Source: Lysobacteraceae bacterium (GTDB taxonomy: Bacteria > Patescibacteriota > Patescibacteriia > JAACEG01). Taken from it: 12,312 nt of DNA. The DNA lies in NCBI GenBank assembly GCA_011682665.1, contig JAACEG010000029.1, positions 1 through 12,312 on the forward strand, read 5' to 3'. Below are positions 5,734-12,312 of this stretch, in pieces (position 1 is the stretch's first letter; the number at the start of each line of letters is the position of its first letter). The position numbers were made by a program, and so were the translations under genes. The notes beneath the pieces were generated by a model. That model did not search any database. It worked only from the letters and a program-made list of their open reading frames with translations, and had not been told where the DNA came from.

Positions 5734-6005
5734 ATGGCACACAAAAAAGCAGGCGGATCAAGCGGGATTCCAAATCAAAACGTTTAGGCGTTAAGCTTCA
5801 TGATGGACAATTTGCCAAAGTCGGATCAATTATTATCCGCCAAAGAGGAACAAAATTTCATCCAGGGGAAAATGTAATGGTAGGAAAAGATTATACTCTT
5901 TTCTCTGCGATTAATGGTTTTGTTAAATTCACCACAAAAAAACTTAAAAAATTTGACGGTAATCTAAAAAAAACAAAGATCGTTAATGTCTTAAAAATAA
6001 AATAA
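5734..6005 (+). pseudogene. rpmA: Ribosomal protein L27 gene with a frame-breaking deletion
   Basis: The ATG at 5734 opens [10 protein letters not shown], the invariant L27 start, then runs off frame to a TAG at 5785-5787 (17 aa). In the -1 frame, from 5763, L27 resumes: [51 protein letters not shown] and a Lys-rich tail to TAA at 6003-6005. The family has S/T-R-N-G-R between GGS and DS, which needs 15 nt; only 5 nt (agcgg, 5761-5765) are present, so 10 nt are missing. The sequence is otherwise clean, without other stops or decay. That suggests a very recent lesion, an assembly error, or -1 recoding: an A6G run lies at 5743-5749, and the -1 frame is open from there. L27 sits at the peptidyl transferase centre of the 50S subunit, and the affected N-terminal arm is the part that reaches it. 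The usual partner rplU (L21) is not next to it. No Shine-Dalgarno sequence is seen. Confidence 0.9.
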
Positions 6006-6015
6006 TAGAATCAAC

Positions 6016-6052
6016 AAAACAAAAAAACTGCTTTATACAGTTTTTTTGTTTT
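6016..6052. terminator. Bidirectional intrinsic terminator between rpmA and acs
   Basis: A perfect 15-bp stem (aaaacaaaaaaactg at 6016-6030, complement at 6038-6052) with loop ctttata. The A-run of one arm becomes the T-run in either direction, so it can end rpmA transcripts on plus and acs transcripts on minus. It starts 10 nt past the L27 stop and 9 nt past the acs stop. Confidence 0.85.
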
Positions 6053-6061
6053 ATAAAAGTT

Positions 6062-7972
6062 TTAAATCAACGAGCTGGTGTCTCCTAACGGCAAATTTAA
6101 TTCTTTTGCTTTTAAAACTCTTCGCATAATTTTTCCACTGCGAGTTTTAGGCAATTTTTCAACAAATTCAATATCTTTAATAACTGCAACAGGCCCCAAA
6201 GTTTTCCTAACTTGTTTTTTTAATTTAATTTTTAATGTATCAGTCCCTTTTACTCCTTTTTTAAGAATAATAAAAGCTTTAATTACCTCTCCTCTAATTT
6301 CGTCGGGAACACCAATAACTCCTGCCTCAACAGCGTCTTTATGCGAAACAAAAGCGCTCTCAACTTCCGCTGTGCCAATTCTATGCCCGGCAATTTTTAA
6401 AACATCGTCTGTTCTGCCTTGTATCCAAAAATAACCTTCTTTATCGCGATAAGCAACATCACCTGTAAAATATACTCCTTTGACTTGTTCCCAATATGTT
6501 TTTAAATAACGTTTTGGATTATTAAAAATTGTCCTGATCATTGAAGGCCATTGATTTTTTATGACTAAATATCCCCCCTTGCCCGCAGGAACTTTTTTCC
6601 CTTCCTTTCCAACAATATCAGCAATAATTCCAGGAAATGGCTTGCAAGCGCTCCCAGCCTTTAAAGGCGCTACTGGCAAAGGAGTAATCATATTCATCCC
6701 TGTTTCTGTTTGCCACCAAGTATCCATTATTGGACAATGATTTTTACCAACATATTTATAAAACCATTTCCAAGCTTCAGGATTGATTGGCTCTCCAACA
6801 GAACCTAAAATACGTAAACTCGCCATTTTATGTTTTTGTGGCCATTCAAAACCATAACGCATCATTGCCCTAATCAAGGTCGGAGCTGTATATAAAACAT
6901 TTACCTTATATTTCTCAACAATTTTCCAGATTCTATCAGGCGTTGGCACATCCGGAACACCCTCATACATAACAGTTGTTATTCCTGCCATTAAGGGACC
7001 ATAAATAATATAGCTATGCCCAGTAATCCATCCTGGGTCAGCGGTGCACCAAAAAATTTCATCTCCTTTTAAATCAAAAACCCATTTTATAGTTCTTAAA
7101 ACACCAACAGCGTATCCGCCATGAACATGAATAACTCCTTTCGGTTTTGAAGTTGTCCCAGAGGTATATAAAACAAAAGCCGGATCTTCCGCATCCATCT
7201 CTTGTGTTTTAGCTTCTGCAGATTGATTTTTAATAAAATCGTTAAACCAAATATCGCGTCTTTTGTTAAATTTGATTTTTGCTCCATTGTTTTTCGCGAC
7301 AATCACTTTTTTAATTGTTTTACATTGCTTAACAGCTTCATCAGCTATACTTTTTAAATCTATAACTTTTCCACGTCTAAAACTTCCATCAGCCGTAACT
7401 AAAATTTTTGCGCGCGCGTCTTTTATTCTGTCCCTTAAAGCTCCTGCTGAAAATCCAGCATAAACAACTGAATGCATTGCTCCAATTTTCAAACAAGCCA
7501 ACATTGTAATCGCAATTTCAGGAATATTAGGCATATATATTGCCACTCTGTCACCCTTCTTAATGCCTAGACCTCTTAAAGCGTTCGCCATCTTATTTAC
7601 TTCCTCGTAAAGTTGATAATAAGTATACTTTTTTTTTCTGCCTGTTTCATCTTCCCAAATTATAGCAAGTTTATTTTTATTCCCATTTTGGATATGCCTG
7701 TCTAAAGCATTATAAGCTAAATTGCATTTAGCCTTAGTAAACCATTTATAAAAAGGCTTTTTTCTTTTGTCTAAAACTTTGTCCCATTTTTTAAACCAAT
7801 GCAAATCTTCCGCTGCTTCTTCCCAAAACTTTTCAGGATTGCTTTTTGCTTTTTTTAAGGTCCCTTCATAATCTTTTACAACAGCATTTTTTAAAACTTT
7901 TTTAGACGGAAAATATTTTTTCTGTCCACTTGATAAAACCTCTGTAAGGTCTCTTTGATTGCTTTTAACCAT
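6062..7972 (-). CDS. acs: Acetyl-CoA synthetase, AMP-forming
   Basis: 636 aa, close to the usual 640-660. It activates acetate to acetyl-AMP with ATP and transfers it to CoA (acetate + ATP + CoA to acetyl-CoA + AMP + PPi) in the cytoplasm. ANL-superfamily motifs in order: ATP loop YTSGTTSKPKGV (269-280), ADPGWITGHSY (311-321), GEPINPEAW (393-401), DTWWQTETG (417-425), YFTGD (501-505), hinge and CoA-domain GRTDDVLKIAGHRIG (519-533), and PKTRSGKIMRR (608-618). Lys614 in the last motif is the catalytic Lys that protein acetylation silences in characterised Acs. The Trp of the WWQTETG stretch that limits the pocket to acetate is kept, which favours acetate over longer acids. The P-loop has TTSK where STGK is usual. 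The ATG at 7972 is preceded by an A-rich stretch, not a Shine-Dalgarno sequence. The gene is monocistronic and ends at the shared terminator. The assignment is secure. Confidence 0.95.
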   Translation of the reverse strand: MVKSNQRDLTEVLSSGQKKYFPSKKVLKNAVVKDYEGTLKKAKSNPEKFWEEAAEDLHWFKKWDKVLDKRKKPFYKWFTKAKCNLAYNALDRHIQNGNKNKLAIIWEDETGRKKKYTYYQLYEEVNKMANALRGLGIKKGDRVAIYMPNIPEIAITMLACLKIGAMHSVVYAGFSAGALRDRIKDARAKILVTADGSFRRGKVIDLKSIADEAVKQCKTIKKVIVAKNNGAKIKFNKRRDIWFNDFIKNQSAEAKTQEMDAEDPAFVLYTSGTTSKPKGVIHVHGGYAVGVLRTIKWVFDLKGDEIFWCTADPGWITGHSYIIYGPLMAGITTVMYEGVPDVPTPDRIWKIVEKYKVNVLYTAPTLIRAMMRYGFEWPQKHKMASLRILGSVGEPINPEAWKWFYKYVGKNHCPIMDTWWQTETGMNMITPLPVAPLKAGSACKPFPGIIADIVGKEGKKVPAGKGGYLVIKNQWPSMIRTIFNNPKRYLKTYWEQVKGVYFTGDVAYRDKEGYFWIQGRTDDVLKIAGHRIGTAEVESAFVSHKDAVEAGVIGVPDEIRGEVIKAFIILKKGVKGTDTLKIKLKKQVRKTLGPVAVIKDIEFVEKLPKTRSGKIMRRVLKAKELNLPLGDTSSLI

Positions 7973-8068
7973 AATTTTTTTTGTTAATTTTTGTTAAAAT
8001 AAAATTAAATATTTTGTAAAATAGTTTCCCACTTTAGTAAATTAGGACTAATGGGAATTTTATAAATA

Positions 8069-8229
8069 ATTTTGAATTTTGAATTTTGATTAGATTCTTT
8101 AATAATTTAATGTTTCAAAATTAAAAATTAAGTCATTGATTCAAAAATCAAAATTAGAAATTCAAAATTGTAATCTAATAACTAATAACTTAATAACTTA
8201 ATATTTAGATGTTTGAATGTTTAGATGTT
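8069..8229. repeat. AT-rich inverted and tandem repeats between acs and the Cys-rich protein gene
   Basis: Tandem attttga copies (8070-8090) are partly self-complementary to caaaa/attcaaaatt runs at about 8139-8169, forming a loose stem. They are followed by tandem taataact units (8177-8203) and a direct repeat tttagatgtt (8204-8213, 8220-8229). The last copy contains the stop codon of the Cys-rich protein gene, so its final codons overlap the repeat. There is no gene. The acs promoter must lie in or near this spacer, but I cannot pick it out. Confidence 0.6.
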
Positions 8230-9339
8230 CTCGCATTCTCCATTTTTATAACCAACAATTTTATCAACTTTACTTTTATAAATACAAGCTTTACATGGAT
8301 TAGAAAAAGTTTTCCATTCTATTATTTTATAATCAGAATTTGAATTTAGCTTATTATTGTCTCTCTTAGGCAAAATCTTTTCAAGTTTAGCGCAAACAGG
8401 ATCATATTGCTCTGTGCAAACTTTCACCATTGAAAATTCCTCACAATCATATAAAATTTCACTTTCTTTGATATAAGAAATTTTTTTTACTTCACCTTCT
8501 TGCATTTTTACTTCTACCTTTTTTTTATTTTTTTCTTTATCAAAATAATAAAAATCAAAAATCCAACAATAAGGGCATTTCAATGTTTGTGTATTAATTA
8601 ACTCAAGATTATCACCGCCTTCCTCAACAAATTTATCATCTTTTTGGATAGCTTTTTTTGCTTTTTCAAAACTTGTTTTTTCATCTATTTGTTTGAAAAC
8701 AATATCATTTAAATTTACAATCTGTTCAACATTTAATTTTTTATATCCTGAACTATCAAAACTATTGGACATTATTCCTTTTAATTTAATTATCTTTTTT
8801 TTATCTTCTAAAGAGCTTAATAGATCTCTTATTTGATTATCCGTAGCTCCTATTTTCACCTCGCTTCCATTTAGCATTCTAAAATAATAATTGTCTTCAA
8901 TATTTCTTGATTTAATAATTTCCCCCTCCCAAATATCATCTTTAGGATTAAAATCTCCCGGCAGGCATTCTTGATGAAAAAATTTCCATTCTTCACATTC
9001 TGATTGGTCTGAAAATACACAAACTCTATATTCAATATCTTTAGCATTTAATCTAATCTCAATTTTTCCTCCTTTCTCTTGGCAATTATTAGAAGCTGGA
9101 CTATTAAGAAACTTCTCAACGCATTTTTTATCTTTACAAAGATATAAAATTCCAATTAAAGGATCTTCAGGAAGACAATCTGCATCTTTTTCACAAATTG
9201 TTTCCTTATCAATATTAGTTATTTTTGCTTGCTTGATATTATTTTGAAGAATAAAATTATTATTATAATAATAATATAATAAACCGCCTATACAAATAAT
9301 AAACAATAAAAATACAATAATCAAAATTATTTTTTTCAT
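8221..9339 (-). CDS. Membrane-anchored Cys-rich surface protein with DUF333 and Kazal-like segments
   Basis: 372 aa. One hydrophobic segment (about 4-25) with Lys at positions 2-3 acts as a signal anchor; there is no proper lipobox, so the rest should face outside. A small Cys segment (49-73) is followed by a DUF333-like segment (about 79-125: SPASNNC, EKGGKIEIR, CVFSDQSECEEWKFFHQEC). Next is a beta-rich middle (about 136-207), then a region with LINTQTLKCPYCWIFDFYYF (248-267) resembling a PepSY-like domain often seen in such proteins. The C-terminus looks like a Kazal protease-inhibitor fold with an insertion: CTEQYDPVC (308-316), KTFSNPCKAC (343-352), GYKNGEC (363-369). Paired cysteines suggest disulfides outside the membrane. 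The gene begins 6 nt after the murC stop, so it is co-transcribed and probably translationally coupled with murC. A role in inhibiting host or environmental proteases is possible but unproven. Domain calls are by motif only. Confidence 0.75.
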   Translation of the reverse strand: MKKIILIIVFLLFIICIGGLLYYYYNNNFILQNNIKQAKITNIDKETICEKDADCLPEDPLIGILYLCKDKKCVEKFLNSPASNNCQEKGGKIEIRLNAKDIEYRVCVFSDQSECEEWKFFHQECLPGDFNPKDDIWEGEIIKSRNIEDNYYFRMLNGSEVKIGATDNQIRDLLSSLEDKKKIIKLKGIMSNSFDSSGYKKLNVEQIVNLNDIVFKQIDEKTSFEKAKKAIQKDDKFVEEGGDNLELINTQTLKCPYCWIFDFYYFDKEKNKKKVEVKMQEGEVKKISYIKESEILYDCEEFSMVKVCTEQYDPVCAKLEKILPKRDNNKLNSNSDYKIIEWKTFSNPCKACIYKSKVDKIVGYKNGECENI

Positions 9340-9345
9340 AAAAAA

Positions 9346-10659
9346 TTATTTTTTGTTTATCAATTTTTCTCCAACCTGCCAAACATCACCCGCGCCCATT
9401 GTAATAATGATATCAATATTTTTTTGATTATTTTTATTTTGAAAAAATTGAACGCATTTTTTAATAGTAGGAATATACAAGACTTTATTTTGGTTTGAAA
9501 ACTTATTTATTTCCCTAACTAAATCTTTAGAATGGATTTTTCCACTCTTTTCTCTCGCGCTTCCATAGATATCTAAAACAATAATTTTGTTAACGTCTTC
9601 AAAACTTTTCGCAAAATCTTTTAAAAACGCTTTTGTTCTGGAAAAAGAATGCGGATGAAAAACACAGCATATTTTTTCGTTTTTATATTTTTTTCTCAAA
9701 GCTTTTAAACTTGCCTTAATCTCAACGGGATGATGCGCGTAATCGTCATAAATTAAAATATTTTTAAATTTTCCCTTTTTTTCCATTCTCCGTTTTGCTC
9801 CGCTAAATTCCCTTAAAGCTGACCTGATTATTTCTGTTTTTATCTTTAAAAATTTTCCAAGCGCGATAACTGGCAAAGAATTCATTTTATTATGCTCGCC
9901 AAAAATTTTTAAATCAAATTCGCCAATATCTTTTTTATTAAAACTAATAACTTTTGCTTTTATATTTTTTACAACGCTTCTTACATTTACATCGTCAAAA
10001 TTCGCGATAACCAAACAATCTTTTCCTAACTTACTGACAAAATTTCTAAACGCGAGTTTGTATTCTTTTAAATTTTTAAAAAAATCAGGATGGTCATAAT
10101 CAATATTATTTAAAATCACTATCTTAGGATTGTAATATTTTAATTTATTTTGATATTCATCAGCTTCAATAATAAAATATTTTGATTGACCAATCAAGGC
10201 GTTGCCTGAAAATTGTTTGATATAAGCTCCGACCAAAACAGTCGGCTTTAATTTGGCTTTTTTAAATAAAAAACCAGCCATGGCCGTTATAGTTGTCTTT
10301 CCATGAGTTCCGCAAACAGCAATGCCAAATTTTTGATTAAATAAATAGGATAATGCTTTTGGATACGACCATATTTTTAATTTTCTTTTTTTAGCTTCAA
10401 CAATTTCCGGATTGTCTTTTTTAATACAAGTTGAATAAATAACCAGATCTGTATTTTGAGGAATATTTTTTTTATTAAAACAAGAAAAAGTCTTAATTTT
10501 CCTTTTTTGTAAAATATTTCTATAAAAATGATCACCATTATCAGAACCAAAAACTTCACATCCTAATTTTTTATATATTTGCGCTAAAGCTGATGTCCCC
10601 GCTCCTTCAATTTCAATAAAATAAACTTTCTTAATTTTATTCAAATCAATTTTTTGCAT
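9346..10659 (-). CDS. murC: UDP-N-acetylmuramate--L-alanine ligase
   Basis: 437 aa. It adds L-Ala to UDP-MurNAc with ATP, the first amino-acid step of peptidoglycan precursor synthesis, in the cytoplasm. Three Mur-ligase domains are visible: an N-terminal Rossmann domain with YFIEIEGAGTSALA (13-26); a central ATPase domain with P-loop GTHGKTT (117-123), EADEYQ (165-170) and NNIDYDHPD (184-192); and a C-terminal domain with GAKRRME (287-293), YDDYAHHPVEI (304-314), HPHSFSRTK (335-343), YGSARE and a final MGAGDVWQVGEKL. DYAHHP and HPHxxSR fit MurC (or the related Mpl) rather than MurD/E/F. The UDP-binding loop, normally GIGGxGM, reads EIEGAGT. Length is slightly under the usual 450-490. It has a perfect-consensus promoter (10690-10718) with a leader of about 25 nt, and leads the two-gene unit with the Cys-rich surface protein. 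Mpl is the main alternative. Confidence 0.92.
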   Translation of the reverse strand: MQKIDLNKIKKVYFIEIEGAGTSALAQIYKKLGCEVFGSDNGDHFYRNILQKRKIKTFSCFNKKNIPQNTDLVIYSTCIKKDNPEIVEAKKRKLKIWSYPKALSYLFNQKFGIAVCGTHGKTTITAMAGFLFKKAKLKPTVLVGAYIKQFSGNALIGQSKYFIIEADEYQNKLKYYNPKIVILNNIDYDHPDFFKNLKEYKLAFRNFVSKLGKDCLVIANFDDVNVRSVVKNIKAKVISFNKKDIGEFDLKIFGEHNKMNSLPVIALGKFLKIKTEIIRSALREFSGAKRRMEKKGKFKNILIYDDYAHHPVEIKASLKALRKKYKNEKICCVFHPHSFSRTKAFLKDFAKSFEDVNKIIVLDIYGSAREKSGKIHSKDLVREINKFSNQNKVLYIPTIKKCVQFFQNKNNQKNIDIIITMGAGDVWQVGEKLINKK

Positions 10660-10689
10660 AGCCTTTATTTTTAATCATGCTTAATTCAA

Positions 10690-10718
10690 ATTATAGAACA
10701 TTTTTGTTTTTGTGTCAA
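10690..10718 (-). promoter_or_regulatory. Consensus sigma-70 promoter of murC
   Basis: On the minus strand: TTGACA (10713-10718), exactly 17 nt, TATAAT (10690-10695), all 12 consensus bases present. Transcription should begin near 10683, about 24 nt before the murC ATG at 10659. This is the best promoter in the window and implies high, constitutive expression of murC and the downstream surface-protein gene. Confidence 0.85.
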
Positions 10719-10805
10719 AATAAAAAATCTAACTTTTTAATCTTCATATAATTCAAAAATTGAATTACTTTAAATTATGAAATATATTATTTTCATATTT
10801 TTTTG

Positions 10806-10830
10806 AAAAAAAATTTGCCAGTCGGCAAAA
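10806..10830 (-). terminator. Intrinsic terminator after the small Cys4 protein gene
   Basis: Read on the minus strand: TTTGCC, loop GACT, GGCAAA, then eight T. A short stem followed directly by a T-run. It lies 88 nt past the stop at 10918 and ahead of the murC promoter, so it insulates murC from the upstream unit. Confidence 0.7.
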
Positions 10831-10917
10831 TTATATCAGAACGTTCAATCAAATAAATTTTAAAGTAGTTGTTTTAATATAACAAAATCATTTTCCAAAA
10901 TTACTTTTGTATTCAGA

Positions 10918-11127
10918 TTATAGGTAGCGATTGCTGGATGATAAAATTGTTCCGTCCGGAAGCATATTATCCGGATGAGCAATTCCCTTTTCTTCCATCT
11001 CATATCTCTGGCAATTCTGTCCACCTTTCAAGCAATAATTTTCAACCCATTTTTTATCCAACTTGCCCTGCTCTGCAAAATCAACAATCGGGCAGGCGTC
11101 ATACCATTTACAAATATTTTTCTTCAT
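10918..11127 (-). CDS. Small Cys4 protein of unknown function
   Basis: 69 aa with cysteines in a C-x5-C-x19-C-x6-C pattern (C6, C12, C32, C39): ICKWYDACPIVDF, KKWVENYCLKGGQNCQRYEM, then HPDNMLPDGTIL. The CP...YC...C-RY...HPDN-LPDG layout is one I recognise from small uncharacterised proteins in archaea and anaerobic bacteria; no function is known to me. Four cysteines in a short soluble protein suggest binding of Zn or an Fe-S cluster (inference). There is no signal peptide or membrane segment. It follows the HAD nucleotidase gene by 107 nt on the same strand and has its own terminator at 10806-10830. The conserved ending near the C-terminus indicates a complete gene rather than a fragment. 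Confidence 0.75.
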   Translation of the reverse strand: MKKNICKWYDACPIVDFAEQGKLDKKWVENYCLKGGQNCQRYEMEEKGIAHPDNMLPDGTILSSSNRYL

Positions 11128-11180
11128 AATTTAGTTTTTATATCTTCAGTCTTTGCTTTTCTGTTTATAAAAATATTTTT

Positions 11181-11210
11181 CAATTTTCATTTTTTATTAA
11201 TAGAAAATTG
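11181..11210 (-). terminator. Weak possible terminator after the HAD nucleotidase gene
   Basis: Arms caattttc (11181-11188) and gaaaattg (11203-11210) with a 14-nt loop; on the minus strand the stem is followed by AAAAATATTTTT. The stem is A/T only and the tail is impure, so it may only slow polymerase between this gene and the Cys4 protein gene. Confidence 0.35.
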
Positions 11211-11234
11211 GAAATACCCTAGTTCCTTGCTTTT

Positions 11235-12074
11235 TTATACTATCTTTTTTAAAAAATTATTTACATAATCCATAGAACCATCATTGAGAATCAAAACATC
11301 ATAACTACGCTGATACTCTTCTAAATTCTTTTCTATTTCACTGTTTAAAAATCCTATTTTGATAAGATTATCATAATCAAAGCCGTCTATCATTCCAATG
11401 TCGCCCAAATTGTCCCCTAAAAGCAAAACATTTTTTCTTTCTTTTATCACTTTAAAAACTGGAAATTTTTGAATCATTGTCTCATCTTTATTCATACAAT
11501 GGATAATCGGCTCTTCAACACTGATTGCATTACCCGCTTTATCCCAATTATAGGAATTAGAGATTATATGAATATTATTATATAACCTCTTTTTTTTGTT
11601 CAAAAATATTTTTATAGGATCTTTTCCTAATCCACCTGAAGACATAATAACTAAAGGAATTTTGTATTCTTTTAGAAAATCAAGAAACTCCAAAACCCCC
11701 TCCCTAAATTCTATTATTCCCAACTCAATGATACTTTTCAAATCTTTCTTGTTTAAACCTGATTTAACTAAAAGATTAAAATGACTTCTCCACCATTCTT
11801 CCATGGCCTTCTTTTTTTGCTTCATCAGAATATAAGGATCAACTTCCATAGGATGATACTTATTAAAAAGAGCTTTTGCTTTTTGAGAATAATCAGACCT
11901 CAAATAATTTTTATCCCGAAGAATTGAAATAATTGAAGGTCTGCTCTTGCCATTCTTCGTTAATGTTCTATCAAAATCAGCCAAAACATAAATCTTACCA
12001 ACCCCATCTTTTATCATTTCCTTTTTTATCTTTTCTAATCTTATTGGGTTAGAAATAATAATATTTTTTTTCAT
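11235..12074 (-). CDS. HAD-family pyrimidine 5'-nucleotidase, UMPH-1 (NT5C3) type
   Basis: 279 aa. Probable cytoplasmic phosphatase that removes the 5'-phosphate of pyrimidine nucleoside monophosphates. HAD motif I is ADFDRTLT (32-39), with Asp33 as nucleophile and Asp35 as acid/base. The cap shows KAKALFNKYHPMEVDP (65-80) and EEWWRSHFNLLVKSGL (92-107), which are distinctive for the UMPH-1/cytosolic 5'-nucleotidase III family, as is the FREGV segment (123-127). Motif II is MSSGG (144-148). Then come ISNSYNWD, IIHCMNKDE and motif III/IV LLLGDNLGDIGMIDG (217-231), IKIGFLN (238-244), and a closing EEYQRSYDVLILND. Human NT5C3 is about 290-330 aa, so this is close to full length. The family is best known from eukaryotes, which makes it notable here. 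No Shine-Dalgarno sequence precedes the ATG (tttaaaaat). Family membership is strong; the substrate is by analogy. Confidence 0.88.
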   Translation of the reverse strand: MKKNIIISNPIRLEKIKKEMIKDGVGKIYVLADFDRTLTKNGKSRPSIISILRDKNYLRSDYSQKAKALFNKYHPMEVDPYILMKQKKKAMEEWWRSHFNLLVKSGLNKKDLKSIIELGIIEFREGVLEFLDFLKEYKIPLVIMSSGGLGKDPIKIFLNKKKRLYNNIHIISNSYNWDKAGNAISVEEPIIHCMNKDETMIQKFPVFKVIKERKNVLLLGDNLGDIGMIDGFDYDNLIKIGFLNSEIEKNLEEYQRSYDVLILNDGSMDYVNNFLKKIV

Positions 12075-12312
12075 ATTTTTAAATCTTACAATTTTTATCT
12101 TATACTCTTATCCTATCCTGAAAATTTATTTTTATCAAATTTTTTTAGCTCATTTGACGAATAAAAATTTTATTTTTTTAATAAATAATTTATAACCATT
12201 TTTTATTATCAAAACACTATTAATAAACTCTTCTTTTTGTAAATTAATTTTAGCTTATTTTTTGGCTGTTTTTTCCAACTGATTTTTTATATTGACAATA
12301 TTAAGTTAAAGA

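Noticed and set aside
12291..12296. Plus-strand TTGACA near the right edge
   Set aside because: The matching -10 box would lie beyond the window, so it cannot be judged.

Overview
The window is very AT-rich, densely coded and uses the standard code (no in-frame UGA in any of the long genes). It carries bacterial housekeeping genes: murG, murC, a riboflavin kinase domain, AMP-forming acetyl-CoA synthetase and a ribosomal protein L27 gene. Several features together suggest an ultra-small bacterium of the Candidate Phyla Radiation (Patescibacteria, Parcubacteria-like): small stand-alone domains, a divergent MurG with a GGGTMGS loop, a UMPH-1-type nucleotidase, near absence of Shine-Dalgarno sequences, and intergenic spaces full of short palindromic repeats. 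The placement is inferred from composition and family traits; no search was run.

Layout, left to right. The 5' end of a GIY-YIG nuclease gene runs off the left edge (1-166, minus). Next comes an array of CATTGCGAG/CGAAGCAATCCC-type palindromic repeats (198-445) and an AT-rich gap. A full-length P2-like cation-pumping P-type ATPase (694-3297, plus) follows, and then a second array of the same repeats (3350-3521), so the ATPase is bracketed by direct-repeat copies. On the minus strand come murG (3540-4655) and a stand-alone riboflavin kinase domain (4756-5130), with a large palindrome at their junction.

The 5131-6061 interval is the most unusual part. A strong plus-strand promoter with a duplicated -10 box is followed by a 163-bp long-hairpin element with 16-bp perfect terminal inverted repeats. 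After that comes a tandemly duplicated cassette of CCCCCT-AGGGGG hairpins, then an L27 gene (rpmA) broken by an apparent 10-nt deletion, and finally a bidirectional terminator shared with the convergent acetyl-CoA synthetase gene.

The right half is all minus strand: acs (6062-7972); an AT-rich repeat spacer; a membrane-anchored Cys-rich DUF333/Kazal-like surface protein (8221-9339), 6 nt downstream of murC (9346-10659), which has a perfect-consensus promoter; a 69-aa Cys4 protein with its own terminator (10918-11127); and a UMPH-1-like HAD nucleotidase (11235-12074). The last 238 bp (12075-12312) are AT-rich with no gene that I can see.

Functionally, murC and murG belong to peptidoglycan precursor synthesis (cytoplasmic Mur ligase and inner-face lipid II formation). 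The DUF333/Kazal-like protein co-transcribed with murC would be displayed outside the membrane. The riboflavin kinase, acetyl-CoA synthetase and nucleotidase look like scavenging or salvage steps of a reduced metabolism. No CRISPR array, tRNA, rRNA or intact transposase gene was seen.
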